Below are positions 29,833-40,707 of a stretch of DNA of 64,000 nt, piece by piece. The position numbers and the translations under genes were made by a program. The stretch is from Rhizobium favelukesii (GTDB taxonomy: Bacteria > Pseudomonadota > Alphaproteobacteria > Rhizobiales > Rhizobiaceae): contig NZ_HG916852.1 in assembly GCF_000577275.2 (NCBI RefSeq), positions 2,731,001 to 2,795,000 of the forward strand, read 5' to 3'. The stretch's first letter is position 1; each line of letters starts with the position of its first letter. The notes beneath the pieces are model-generated. The model worked only from the letters and a program-made list of their open reading frames with translations. It was not told the origin of the DNA and searched no databases.

Positions 29833-32346
29833 TTATTTTTGCTTCTCGAGCGGGACGGCGGCGGCAAAGAAGTCCGCCCACGGATCGCTTCGCAAGGTAT
29901 CGAGACGCGCCGGAGCGTTGTCGACCGTGAAATAGGCCGGACCGATTTCCTCGGTCAGCTCTTTCCACTCAAGCGGCATGGAGACGGCAGCGCCGGGGCG
30001 TGCTCGCGTCGAATAGGCGGCGACGGCCGTATTGCCGCGCCCATTGCGCAGATAGTCGATGAAGATCTTGCCGTTCCGCTTCGCCTTCGTGGCGGTTGCC
30101 AGATATTTATCCGGCTGATCTTTCGACATACCATCGGCGAGCGCCTTGGCGAAGGCCTTGACCTGCGTCCAGCTGGCCTTCGGTTTCAGCGGCGTCACGA
30201 CATGCAGCCCCTTGCCGCCGGAGGTCTTGACGAAGGCCGCGAGACCGACCGCCTCCAGACGCTCCTTCAGTTCATCGGCGGCGGCGATCACATCCGTCCA
30301 GCTGACGTCATCAGCCGGGTCAAGATCCATCGTGATCATGTCGGGCCGTTCCCAACTGCCTGTCGTGGCACCCCAGGGATGGATCTCCAGCACCGCGGAC
30401 TGGACAAGCGCAATCATCCCGTCGAAGTCCATGATGCGCAGCAATTTCTCGCCGCCCCTGTCCTTCGGATCGGTGATCTCTTCGATATTCGAATTCATGC
30501 CCTTCCAGGCATGCTTCTGAAAAAACCGCTGTCCGCCAATACCATCAGGACAACGCAGCAGCGCCAGCGGCCGCTTGGTGACATAGGGTTCGATGAAGCG
30601 CCACACCCGCGCATAGTAGCTGGCCAGCCCCTGTTTTGTGATGCCCTCCTCCGGCCAGTAGATGCGATCCGGGTGGGTGAGCGTGACGCTGGACTGAGGC
30701 AGTTCCTCAGCGGTCTTACTTGTTGCTTCGGGCATCACATCCTCTGGCGCCTTGTCGTCCCTCAAGCCACGAAACGCAGCATGCCGCAAGTTGCCGTCGG
30801 CCGACCAGGCCTGAAACTCCACCTCGGCAACGAGCTCCGGCCTGACATAGACCAGCCCACGGCGCTCTTCGGCAGTGAGTTCATCGTCAAACGAATTCTC
30901 ACTCTGCTCCATCGCCGACAACTTGTCATAGAGATCTTGTGCGACATTGACGCTGAAGCCCGTTCCTACCCTGCCGACATGCTCGAGCTTGCCGCTGCGG
31001 TTGACGCCCATGGCAAGCGAGCCTATCGCATTTTTCATCGAGGTCGACGGCACATAGCCGCCGATGACCAGTTCCTGCCTCCGCAGGCATTTTGATTTGA
31101 CCCATTCGCCCGTGCGCCCGGACACATATTCGCTGTCCGCCAATTTCGAAATGATGCCCTCAAGACCGAGCTGGCGGACATGGTCCAGCACCAAGGCACC
31201 CTTCTCGGCGAAATGCTCGCTGTAGCGGAGCCTTCCGTCAGCGTCTGCCAGCAGACCCAACAGCAACTCCTTGCGGCTGGTGAGCCGGACTTGCTGCAGG
31301 CCGTATCCGTCGAGATAAAGCAGATCAAAGGCGTAAAAGACAAACCGATCGTGACGCCCTTGGCTGAGATCGTTCTGGAGGGACGAAAAGTCGGAGGCGC
31401 CGTTTTCCCGCTCGACGACGATCTCTCCATCGAGGATCGCTGACTTGGCCGGCAGTGCTGCGAAAGCATCGACAATCTCTTGGCCGAACTTCTCGGTCCA
31501 ATCGAGGCCGCTGCGCGTGAGCAGGGTCGCCCTGCCATTCTCAAGCCGTATCTGCAGCCGGTATCCGTCAAATTTGATTTCGTGGATCCACCCTTCGCCC
31601 GACGGCGGTTTGGCCTTGAGCTTGGCAAGCTCGGGCTTGACAAAGGCAGGCATCGCGGCCTTTTCGGCTCCCTTCGGCCACTCATGGCGTTTCGGCTTGG
31701 CCGGGGTCGCTGCAGGCTTGGCGGAGGTCGGCTTTGACGTGCCCTTGGGGCGGGAGTTCCAGGTGGCGTCAGGGTGCTTGGCAATCTCTTCGATCTTGCG
31801 GCCGCTCTTGACCGATTCCGGCCGCTGTTTGAGAATGTCGCCCTTGTGGCGCGCTTCCTCGTCCTCGGCCTTGATGAGCAGCCAGTTCTCCTGTCTCTCG
31901 GCCGGTTTGCCGTGCATCCGAACCAGATGCCAGCGGCCGCTGAGTTTCTCACCGTCGAGGTCGAACTCCAGATGGCCCTTCTTGTAGCCCTTATGCGGAT
32001 CGCCATTCGGCGTCCATGTTCCCCGATCCCAAACAAGCACCGTGCCGCCACCATATTGCCCCTTCGGGATGGTGCCTTCGAAGTCGCCATAGTCCAGCGG
32101 GTGATCTTCGACGTGAACGGCAAGCCGCTTTTCATCGGGATTGAGGCTTGGCCCGCGTGTGATGGCCCAGCTCTTCAGCGCGCCATCGAGCTCAAGCCGG
32201 AAGTCATAGTGAAGTCTCGTCGCATCGTGTTTCTGAATGACGAAGCTGAGCGCTGCAGGCGCGGCAGACTTGGTGCCACGCCGGCTTCCTCGCGGCTCCG
32301 GCGTCACCTTGAAATTGCGCTTTGCCTGATAGGCCTCCAGAGCCAT
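29833..32346 (-). CDS. ligD: Multifunctional ATP-dependent DNA ligase D
   Basis: 837 residues, three modules in order. Phosphoesterase, residues about 30-180: SFVIQKHDATRLHYDFRLEL and HPLDYGDFEGTIPKGQYGGG. ATP-dependent ligase, about 225-520: nucleotidyl lysine K259 in EIKFDGYRLQIR, plus ILDGEIVVE and EGIISKLADSEYVSGRTGEW. Primase-polymerase, about 545-830: THPDRIYWPEEGITKQGLAS, MDLDPADDVSW with metal-binding aspartates, and FVKTSGGKGLHVVTPL. The order PE-Lig-Pol is that of Agrobacterium/Rhizobium enzymes. It repairs blunt or mismatched breaks with Ku. The gene starts 2 bp after the upstream ku stop, indicating an operon. Confidence 0.97.
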   Translation of the reverse strand: MALEAYQAKRNFKVTPEPRGSRRGTKSAAPAALSFVIQKHDATRLHYDFRLELDGALKSWAITRGPSLNPDEKRLAVHVEDHPLDYGDFEGTIPKGQYGGGTVLVWDRGTWTPNGDPHKGYKKGHLEFDLDGEKLSGRWHLVRMHGKPAERQENWLLIKAEDEEARHKGDILKQRPESVKSGRKIEEIAKHPDATWNSRPKGTSKPTSAKPAATPAKPKRHEWPKGAEKAAMPAFVKPELAKLKAKPPSGEGWIHEIKFDGYRLQIRLENGRATLLTRSGLDWTEKFGQEIVDAFAALPAKSAILDGEIVVERENGASDFSSLQNDLSQGRHDRFVFYAFDLLYLDGYGLQQVRLTSRKELLLGLLADADGRLRYSEHFAEKGALVLDHVRQLGLEGIISKLADSEYVSGRTGEWVKSKCLRRQELVIGGYVPSTSMKNAIGSLAMGVNRSGKLEHVGRVGTGFSVNVAQDLYDKLSAMEQSENSFDDELTAEERRGLVYVRPELVAEVEFQAWSADGNLRHAAFRGLRDDKAPEDVMPEATSKTAEELPQSSVTLTHPDRIYWPEEGITKQGLASYYARVWRFIEPYVTKRPLALLRCPDGIGGQRFFQKHAWKGMNSNIEEITDPKDRGGEKLLRIMDFDGMIALVQSAVLEIHPWGATTGSWERPDMITMDLDPADDVSWTDVIAAADELKERLEAVGLAAFVKTSGGKGLHVVTPLKPKASWTQVKAFAKALADGMSKDQPDKYLATATKAKRNGKIFIDYLRNGRGNTAVAAYSTRARPGAAVSMPLEWKELTEEIGPAYFTVDNAPARLDTLRSDPWADFFAAAVPLEKQK

Positions 32347-32348
32347 GG

Positions 32349-33176
32349 TCAGCTCGCCTTCGGCTGCCCGCTAGCGGCGCGTTTGCTTCCCGGTGGTTTA
32401 GCACTCAGCTTGGCGCTCTGGCGCAGGGCGTCCATGAGATCGATGACCTTGCCCTGCGGCTTTGGCTTCGCTCTCGGCAGCTCCCTGCCGTCGATTTTCG
32501 CCTTCACCAGCTCCGAAAGCGCCGTCTCGTAGCGATCGTCATATTCCTGCGGATTGAAGGCGCCCTTTTTCGTGCCGATGATATGGCCGGCCAGTTCGAG
32601 CATTTCGTTGTCGAACTTCATCTCCGGAATGTCCTTGAAGACCGTATCCGGCTTGCGGACCTCGTAGTCGAAGCTCAACGTCGTCGCGACGACATAGTCG
32701 TCCTGCGGCCGGATCAGAACCGTGCGGTTACGGCGGAACAGCACGGCCTCTGCGATCGCCGCAACCTTTTGATCGTGCATGGCGCGAGCGATCAGCCCGA
32801 GCGCCTCCTCGTCATCTTCGCCCGCCGGCGCGAGATAGTAGGGCCGATCGAAATAGAGCTTGTTGATTTCATTGTAGGGTACGAAGTTCTGCACGTTCAG
32901 GACTTTGTCGCTCTGCGGCATGACACCGGCGATCTCGTCGCCCTCGATGACAATGTATTCGCCGTTGTCCAACTGATATCCCTTGACCTGGTCATCCCGT
33001 TCAACCGGCTTGCCGTTCTCGCTGTCAACGAACTGGCGCTCCACGCGATGGCCGGTCTTGCGGTTGATGATGTTGAATGAGATGCGGTCCGAGGTGGAGA
33101 CGGCAGTGTATAATCCCACGCCGCATACGAGGTCTCCGACCTTCAGATGGCCTTTCCAGCTTGCCCGAGCTGCCAT
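32349..33176 (-). CDS. ku: Ku-type DNA end-binding protein (copy 2)
   Basis: 275 residues with the same Ku core as copy 1: MAARASWKGHLKVGDLVCGV, RISFNIINRKTGHRVERQFV, IAEAVLFRRNRTVLIRPQDD, TLSFDYEVRKPDTVFKDIPE and DDRYETALSELVKAKIDGRE. The tail is VIDLMDALRQSAKLSAK followed by a Lys/Pro-rich end. It is clearly diverged from copy 1, so not a recent duplication. Being 2 bp upstream of ligD, this copy is the one most likely co-expressed with the ligase. Confidence 0.94.
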   Translation of the reverse strand: MAARASWKGHLKVGDLVCGVGLYTAVSTSDRISFNIINRKTGHRVERQFVDSENGKPVERDDQVKGYQLDNGEYIVIEGDEIAGVMPQSDKVLNVQNFVPYNEINKLYFDRPYYLAPAGEDDEEALGLIARAMHDQKVAAIAEAVLFRRNRTVLIRPQDDYVVATTLSFDYEVRKPDTVFKDIPEMKFDNEMLELAGHIIGTKKGAFNPQEYDDRYETALSELVKAKIDGRELPRAKPKPQGKVIDLMDALRQSAKLSAKPPGSKRAASGQPKAS

Positions 33177-33186
33177 GACATTCCCC

Positions 33187-33417
33187 TCAGTTGTCGTTTT
33201 GCAGTTTACGCCGGCGCCTTTCGTCCAAGGCTATGATCTTCTCAACGGATGCGACGTCGTCGCTCGTCACCACCGGAACCGGGTCGGCAGCGATGGCTTC
33301 GAGCACATCCTTCGATAGTCCTCCGTTGCGGATCACCCATTCAAGGGTCTCACGGGTCTGGCGTTCGGCCTTGAGCTGCGCGTAGAGCGCAACAATCAGC
33401 CGGTCTCGGGCATCCAT
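33187..33417 (-). CDS. Small hypothetical protein preceding ku-ligD
   Basis: 76 residues from the ATG at 33417 (MDARDRLIVALYAQLKAERQ, TRETLEWVIRNGGLSKDVLE); the frame is open to 33480 so a longer form of up to 97 residues is possible. It is helical and charged with no recognised domain. It ends 10 bp before ku copy 2 on the same strand, so it may be the first gene of the NHEJ operon. Confidence 0.5.
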   Translation of the reverse strand: MDARDRLIVALYAQLKAERQTRETLEWVIRNGGLSKDVLEAIAADPVPVVTSDDVASVEKIIALDERRRRKLQNDN

Positions 33418-33480
33418 CTGCCCGCTCTTGCGATCGATCTTTCGGATGTGAGGCACGTGATCACCCGCCCGCATTTGCAA

Positions 33481-34290
<810 letters not shown>

Positions 34291-35316
34291 TCAGGGCTTG
34301 GACGGCCTCGCCGGCCCGGTCGATTCCCGCAGGATGAGTTCGACAGGCCACAATTCGTGGATCTCCAGCGGGGACCGCCCCGACAGCAGCTGCAAGACAA
34401 GATCGGCGCAACGCGATCCGGCTGCACGCATCGAAGACCGCGTCGCCGAAAGCGACGGCACCATGTTGTCTGCTGTCAGGTACGGAAAAACGTCGTCGTG
34501 GGCGATCACCGAGACGTCCCTGCCGATCTGCAGCCCCAGCGATCGAACCGCGCGATAGACGCCGAGCGCCGTCATCATGGATCCCGCCACAAAGGCAGTC
34601 GGCGGGTTCGGTTGTTCCAGGAAGGACCGCGCGAAACGAAAGCCAAGCTCGTCGGTGAAGTTTCCGTTCGCGATCAGCTGCGCATCGGGTTCCATACCGT
34701 GGCTTTGGAGGGCCTTGCGAAACCCGCTGTCTCGATGAAGGGCGTAGGTGGCGCCCGGCCGCCCATTGATCATGGCAATACGCCGATGGCCGAGGTCGAT
34801 CAGATGCGATGTTGCTCGTTTGATCGCGGCTTCGTTGTCGATGTCGAGCCAGGCATGCGGTACGTCGATGGCGGATCGGCCGTGCACAAGAAACGGCATG
34901 CCGAGTTCGTGGAGTAGCGCAATGCGCTCATCGTCGGGTTTGGGCGAATGCACGATGATGGCGTCCACGCGTCGACTCTCCACGAGTCGTCGATAGAGCT
35001 GCATCTCGTCTTCATGGTTCGGATCCGCCATCGGGATGACGAGAATATCGGTCTCCTCCGCCACCAGTCGCTCCGCCATACCGGCCATGAACTCGGCGAA
35101 GTGGAATTCGCCGGCCCGCCCCATCACCACGCCGATCGCCCCGGCCCTACCGGTCTTCAGCCGCACTGCATTGACGTTCGGGCTGTAACCCAGCCGGACC
35201 GCAGCCTCCGCAACACGTGCACGTGTGGTCTCGCTCACCTCGGGATAGCCGCTCAGCGCCCGACTGACGGTTGTCGGGGACAATCCCACCTGCTTCGCGA
35301 ACTCTTTAAGCTTCAT
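34291..35316 (-). CDS. thuR: LacI-family repressor of trehalose utilisation
   Basis: 341 residues. The helix-turn-helix and hinge are MKLKEFAKQVGLSPTTVSRA and VAEAAVRLGYSPNVNAVRLK (residues 1-56). The periplasmic-binding-like core follows (AIGVVMGRAGEFHFAEFMAG, PFLVHGRSAI, ALGVYRAVRSLGLQIGRDVS). It is divergent from thuE, as ThuR is in Sinorhizobium meliloti. It likely represses both transcripts through the two 17-bp repeats between them and is released by a sugar ligand. Confidence 0.9.
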   Translation of the reverse strand: MKLKEFAKQVGLSPTTVSRALSGYPEVSETTRARVAEAAVRLGYSPNVNAVRLKTGRAGAIGVVMGRAGEFHFAEFMAGMAERLVAEETDILVIPMADPNHEDEMQLYRRLVESRRVDAIIVHSPKPDDERIALLHELGMPFLVHGRSAIDVPHAWLDIDNEAAIKRATSHLIDLGHRRIAMINGRPGATYALHRDSGFRKALQSHGMEPDAQLIANGNFTDELGFRFARSFLEQPNPPTAFVAGSMMTALGVYRAVRSLGLQIGRDVSVIAHDDVFPYLTADNMVPSLSATRSSMRAAGSRCADLVLQLLSGRSPLEIHELWPVELILRESTGPARPSKP

Positions 35317-35406
35317 ACGGCATTGTGTCTTTCGTCCTGGCCTACCTGGCTGGACGCCAGCAGGTGCTGTCTTCCTTATGGCCTAAGCGTCGCAGTTCGC
35401 AAACAG

Positions 35407-35423
35407 CCAAACCGTTTTCAATT
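35407..35423 (+). promoter_or_regulatory. Operator-like repeat, thuR side
   Basis: CCAAACCGTTTTCAATT is identical to the copy at 35582. Placed 91 bp upstream of the thuR start. The AAACCG/CAATTT half-sites give weak two-fold symmetry of the LacI type. Confidence 0.6.
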
Positions 35424-35581
35424 CTAGATATTCCTCGGCGGGCGATCCTGTTCTTTTCCCACAACCGAAATCAGCGCCATCCCTATGATTTTTCTTTGTT
35501 ATCAATATGTGATTGCGGTTGTGCGACTTTGACACGAGTGCCCGCTTGACTCAATATCGACCTTCTGACAGTTTTTTCCAA

Positions 35582-35598
35582 CCAAACCGTTTTCAATT
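35582..35598 (+). promoter_or_regulatory. Operator-like repeat, thuE side
   Basis: Second identical copy of CCAAACCGTTTTCAATT, 33 bp before the thuE ATG, where a repressor would block transcription initiation or early elongation. The two copies are 175 bp apart start to start, a distance that would allow a repression loop. Confidence 0.6.
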
Positions 35599-35630
35599 TT
35601 CTCAATGTTTGGTTCTTTTGGGAGGAAGAT

Positions 35631-36896
35631 ATGAAGTTTCGTTTCACAGCGGTCGCCATTGCTGCCGCGTTGATTGGCGTCGCACAGCCGTCCTTCGCCG
35701 CCAGCATCAGCATTTCCGCCAGCTCCACCGGCAAGAACCTGGAGCTGTTCCGCAAGCAACTCGACGCCTTCGAGAAGGCAACCGGCAACAAGGTCAGCAT
35801 CGTGACCATGCCATCCTCCTCGACCGAGCAGTTTTCGCAGTACCGCCTCTGGCTGGCCGCCGGCAACAAGGACGTCGACGTCTATCAGACGGACGTGATC
35901 TGGGCGCCGCAGCTGGCCGACCAGTTCGTCGACCTGAAGGATGCGGCCAAGGATGTCGTCGGCGATTTCTTCCCGTCGATCATCGCCTCGCAGACCGTGA
36001 ACGGCCGCCTCGTCGCCATGCCGCTCTACACCGATGCACCGGCGCTGTTCTACCGCAAGGACCTGCTCGACAAGTACGGCAAGCAGCCGCCGAAGACCTG
36101 GGACGAAATGGCGGCAACCGCCAAGGAAATCCAGGAGAAAGAACGCGGCGCCGGCCAGAAGGATCTCTGGGGCTTTGTCTTCCAGGGCAACGCCTATGAG
36201 GGTCTGACCTGCAACGCGCTGGAATGGGTCAAGTCGTCGGGCGGCGGTCAGATCATCGAAGCGGATGGCACCATCTCCATCAACAACGAGAAGGCTGCAG
36301 GCGCGCTCGACCGTGCCAAGGGATGGATCGGAACGATCTCTCCTCCCGGCGTCCTCGCCTATCAGGAAGAAGAGTCCCGCGGCGTCTGGCAGACCGGCAA
36401 CGCCGTCTTCATGCGCAACTGGCCCTATGCCTACGCGCTCGGCAATGGCGCAGACAGCGCCGTCAAGGGCAAGTTCGACGTGGCAACGCTTCCCGTCGCC
36501 AAGGACGGTGACACCCCGTCCTCGACGCTCGGCGGCTGGAACCTTGCGGTCTCCAAGTATTCGCAGAACCAGGACGCCGCGATCGCGCTCGTCAAGTTCC
36601 TGACCTCCCAGGAAAGCCAGAAGCAGCGCGCCATCGAGCTGTCGAACCTGCCGACGCTGCAGGCGCTCTACGACGACAAGGACATCGCTGCCGCGCAGCC
36701 ATTCATGCCGAACTGGAAGCCGATCTTCCAGAACGCCGTTCCGCGTCCCTCCGCTTCGGCCAAGGTCAAGTACAACGAGGTCTCCTCGAAGTTCTGGACC
36801 GCCGTTCACAATTCCCTCTCCGGCAACGGTACTTCCGCAGAAAACCTCGAGCTTCTCGAAGCCGATCTGACGTCGCTTAAGGGCGACAACTGGTGA
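35631..36896 (+). CDS. thuE: Trehalose/maltitol ABC transporter substrate-binding protein
   Basis: 421 residues with a Sec signal peptide (MKFRFTAVAIAAALIGVAQP, cleavage after SFA) and GGGAGGAAG upstream of the ATG. The mature part is an extracellular family 1 binding protein (FRKQLDAFEKATGNKVSIVT, QYRLWLAAGNKDVDVYQTDV, VFMRNWPYAYALGNGADSAV). Gene order thuR, thuE, F, G, K, A, B is that of S. meliloti and A. tumefaciens, where the system imports trehalose, maltitol and sucrose isomers. The hairpin after its stop suggests that it is made in excess of the permeases. Confidence 0.93.
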   Translation: MKFRFTAVAIAAALIGVAQPSFAASISISASSTGKNLELFRKQLDAFEKATGNKVSIVTMPSSSTEQFSQYRLWLAAGNKDVDVYQTDVIWAPQLADQFVDLKDAAKDVVGDFFPSIIASQTVNGRLVAMPLYTDAPALFYRKDLLDKYGKQPPKTWDEMAATAKEIQEKERGAGQKDLWGFVFQGNAYEGLTCNALEWVKSSGGGQIIEADGTISINNEKAAGALDRAKGWIGTISPPGVLAYQEEESRGVWQTGNAVFMRNWPYAYALGNGADSAVKGKFDVATLPVAKDGDTPSSTLGGWNLAVSKYSQNQDAAIALVKFLTSQESQKQRAIELSNLPTLQALYDDKDIAAAQPFMPNWKPIFQNAVPRPSASAKVKYNEVSSKFWTAVHNSLSGNGTSAENLELLEADLTSLKGDNW

Positions 36897-36908
36897 TCGA
36901 CAGTACCG

Positions 36909-36933
36909 GCAGCGGCGGAACCCCCGCCGCTGC
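36909..36933 (+). terminator. Intercistronic hairpin between thuE and thuF
   Basis: GCAGCGGCGG and CCGCCGCTGC form a perfect 10-bp GC stem with a 5-base loop, without a T-run. As after the first binding-protein gene of the window, it probably stabilises the upstream message or attenuates read-through. Confidence 0.6.
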
Positions 36934-36981
36934 TTACTTCTGAAGACGCCATCGTCAATCGCCTCAAGAAGCGGGGACCTC

Positions 36982-37967
36982 ATGACTGAAGCCGCAATGT
37001 CTCAAAGCGTCGGATCGCGAGCGCGCGCCGCCAGCACCTCGTCGGATTTGCACGCCGAGCGCGTCCGCTCTGCCTGGATGTTCCTGGCTCCGACCCTGTT
37101 CATTCTGGCAGTCGTTGCCGGATGGCCTCTTTTCAGAACCATCTATTTCAGCTTCACGAACGCATCGCTCACCAGCCTCGGCGACGCGCAGTTCGTCGGC
37201 TTCAAGAATTACCTCTCCTGGATCACGCTCAAGAGCGGGCGCACCGTCTATAGCGGCCTGCTGGCCGATCCCGCCTGGTGGGGCGCCGTCTGGAACACGA
37301 TGAAATTCGCGTTTCTGTCAGTGACCATCGAAACCGTCCTCGGCCTCGTCGTCGCCTTGGTGCTGAACGCCCAGTTTCCAGGCCGCGGCATCGTGCGCGC
37401 CGCCATTCTCATTCCCTGGGCGATCCCGACCATCGTTTCCGCCAAGATGTGGGCCTGGATGCTCAACGATCAGTTCGGCATCTTGAACGACATCCTGCTT
37501 GGCCTCGGCCTGATCAGCCAGAAGATCGCCTGGACCGCCAATCCCGACACGGCGATGATCGCGGTGCTGATCGTCGATATCTGGAAGACGACGCCCTTCA
37601 TGGCGCTGCTCATTCTCGCCGGCCTGCAGATGGTCCCCGCCGATATCTACGAGGCGGCCAAGATCGACGGCATCAACCCGATCCGCGTCTTCTGGCGGCT
37701 GACGCTGCCGCTGGTGCGCCCGGCCATCATGGTCGCCGTGATCTTCCGTATGCTGGATGCCATGCGCATCTTCGACCTCATCTATGTGCTGACGCCGAAC
37801 AATGCACAGACCAAGACCATGTCTGTCATGGCGCGTGAAAACCTGTTCGATTTCGACAAGTTCGCCTACGGGGCAACCGCTTCAACCGTGCTCTTCCTGA
37901 TCATCGCAACGGTTACCGTGCTCTACATGTGGCTCGGTCGCGTCAAGCTCGGTGGGAGCGAACGCTG

Positions 37968-37968
<1 letters not shown>
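36982..37968 (+). CDS. thuF: Trehalose ABC transporter permease, MalF-like
   Basis: 328 residues with six predicted membrane helices, beginning WMFLAPTLFILAVVAGWPLF at about residue 32. The EAA loop reads DIYEAAKIDGINPIRVFWRL followed by TLPLVRPAI, the coupling helix that contacts ThuK. The start is uncertain (MTEAAMSQSVGSRA or the internal Met); the first is 85 bp after thuE with GCGGGGACC before it. The stop overlaps the thuG start by one base. Confidence 0.93.
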
Positions 37969-38798
<830 letters not shown>

Positions 38799-38810
38799 AG
38801 AAAGCAAGAT

Positions 38811-39839
38811 ATGGCACAGATTCGACTCGATAATATCCGCAAGAGCTTCGGTGTGCTCGAGGTCATCAAGGGCGTTTCGCTTGATATCCGCAAGGGCGAA
38901 TTCATGGTCTTCGTCGGCCCTTCGGGCTGCGGCAAGTCCACGCTGCTGCGGCTCATCTCGGGGTTGGAGGACATCTCGTCGGGCACGCTGTCCTTCGATG
39001 GCGAAGCCGTTAACCGCTTTGCCCCTTCCAAGCGTGGCATCGCGATGGTGTTCCAGTCCTATGCGCTTTACCCGCACATGACCGTGTTCGAGAACATGGC
39101 CTTCGGCATGAAGCTATCGGGCCGCAGCAAGGAGGAATGCAACACCCGCGTCGAACAGGCAGCCGGCATGCTGCAGCTCTCGCCTTATCTGGAACGCCTG
39201 CCGCGCCAGCTGTCGGGCGGTCAGCGTCAGCGCGTGGCGATCGGCCGCGCCATCGTCCGCGACCCGAAGGTGTTCCTGTTCGACGAACCGCTGTCGAACC
39301 TCGATGCTGCGCTGCGTGTCGCGACCCGGCTGGAGATCGCCAAGCTTCACCGCAGCATGCATGGCACGACGATGATCTACGTCACCCACGACCAAGTCGA
39401 AGCAATGACGCTGGCCGACCGCATCTGCGTGCTGCGCGACGGCGTCGTCGAACAGGTCGGCACGCCGCTCGAGCTTTACGAGACGCCGAATTCCGTTTTC
39501 GTCGCCGGTTTCATCGGCTCGCCGAAGATGAACTTCCTGACGGGCGAATTCTCGGCACCCTACAACGCCCACACCATTGGCGTGCGGGCCGAACACATGC
39601 AGATCGTCCAGCAGGCGCCCGCCTGGACGGGAACCGTCATCCATTCGGAAATCCTCGGCTCGGACAGTTTCGTCTATCTCGACATCGGCATCGCCGAACC
39701 GCTCGTCGTTCGCGAAACGGGCGTATCGAGCCACCGACCCGGCCAGAAACTGGGCGTCGCCCCGGTAAAGGGCTGCATTCACCGGTTCGACCAATCCGGA
39801 CGCGCGCTCGAGAGGATGCCCCTCAAAGGCGCGGCCTGA
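38811..39839 (+). CDS. thuK: Trehalose ABC transporter ATPase
   Basis: 342 residues. Walker A GPSGCGKST (36-44), Q-loop in GIAMVFQSYALYPHM, signature RQLSGGQRQRVAIGRAI, Walker B KVFLFDEPLSNLDA and switch His in IYVTHDQVEAMTL. The C-terminal OB-like MalK/UgpC domain is shorter than usual. It powers uptake with ThuF and ThuG; the gene follows thuG by 12 bp. Confidence 0.95.
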   Translation: MAQIRLDNIRKSFGVLEVIKGVSLDIRKGEFMVFVGPSGCGKSTLLRLISGLEDISSGTLSFDGEAVNRFAPSKRGIAMVFQSYALYPHMTVFENMAFGMKLSGRSKEECNTRVEQAAGMLQLSPYLERLPRQLSGGQRQRVAIGRAIVRDPKVFLFDEPLSNLDAALRVATRLEIAKLHRSMHGTTMIYVTHDQVEAMTLADRICVLRDGVVEQVGTPLELYETPNSVFVAGFIGSPKMNFLTGEFSAPYNAHTIGVRAEHMQIVQQAPAWTGTVIHSEILGSDSFVYLDIGIAEPLVVRETGVSSHRPGQKLGVAPVKGCIHRFDQSGRALERMPLKGAA

Positions 39840-39910
39840 CACCCATCAAACCACAGGATCCGACCGCTTCCCATCGGTTTCGGTCCACCATCGCATGAAG
39901 GAGCAGTAAC

Positions 39911-40696
39911 TTGGCTATTCGCACCATTGTCTGGGGTGAAAACATCCACGAAACCACCAATGCCATCGTTCGGGGCATCTATCCGGAGGGCATGCACACC
40001 ACCATCGCCAATGCGCTGAACACCGATCCAGGTATCAGCGCGACGACGGCGACGCTGCAGGAGCCGGAACACGGCCTGACCGAAGCCCGCCTCGCCGAAA
40101 CCGATGTCCTCACCTGGTGGGGCCACAAAGACCATGGCGCCGTATCCGATGTCGTCGTCGAGCGTGTCGCCAAGCGCGTCTGGGAAGGCATGGGCCTTCT
40201 CGTTCTGCACTCCGGCCACTTCTCGAAGATCTTCAAGCGCCTGATGGGCACGCCCTGCGCGCTGAAGTGGCGCGAGGCCGGCGAGCGCGAACGCCTCTGG
40301 ACCATCAACCCGCGCCACCCGATCGCAGCCGGTATCGAGGAGAATTTCGTGCTGGAAAACGAGGAAATGTACGGCGAGCAGTTCTCCGTACCGGAGCCGC
40401 TGGAAACCGTCTTCATTTCCTGGTTCCAGGGCGGCGAAGTCTTCCGTTCGGGCCTCACCTGGCGCCGTGGCGCGGGCAACATCTTCTACTTCCGCCCCGG
40501 CCATGAAACCTATCCCACCTATCATGATGCCAACGTCCAGAAGGTACTCATCAACAGCGTGAAATGGGCTTATAACCCGCAGGGCGATCTCAAGAGCATC
40601 ACCGATGCCCCGAACGTTCCGGTCGAAAAGGCGCTCGAACCGATCGTCGAGCGCGGTCCGAGACTGCACCAGGCCGGCGAAGCCGGTTACCGCTGA
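39911..40696 (+). CDS. thuA: Trehalose utilisation protein ThuA
   Basis: 261 residues of the ThuA family (glutamine amidotransferase-like fold): [58 protein letters not shown], and [20 protein letters not shown]. The start codon is TTG at 39911 with AAGGAG 7 bases upstream; no ATG is nearby in frame with a site. In S. meliloti, ThuA and ThuB act after import, forming and processing 3-keto derivatives of trehalose and related disaccharides. It follows thuK by 71 bp. Confidence 0.92.
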   Translation: MAIRTIVWGENIHETTNAIVRGIYPEGMHTTIANALNTDPGISATTATLQEPEHGLTEARLAETDVLTWWGHKDHGAVSDVVVERVAKRVWEGMGLLVLHSGHFSKIFKRLMGTPCALKWREAGERERLWTINPRHPIAAGIEENFVLENEEMYGEQFSVPEPLETVFISWFQGGEVFRSGLTWRRGAGNIFYFRPGHETYPTYHDANVQKVLINSVKWAYNPQGDLKSITDAPNVPVEKALEPIVERGPRLHQAGEAGYR

Positions 40697-40707
40697 GGAG
40701 CATAGCA

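Noticed and set aside
29839..31095. Open frame opposite ligD (418 codons)
   Set aside because: Shadow of ligD; composition-driven frame with no motif.
35502..36983. Open frame opposite thuE (493 codons)
   Set aside because: Shadow of thuE, and it would cover the thuE operator region.
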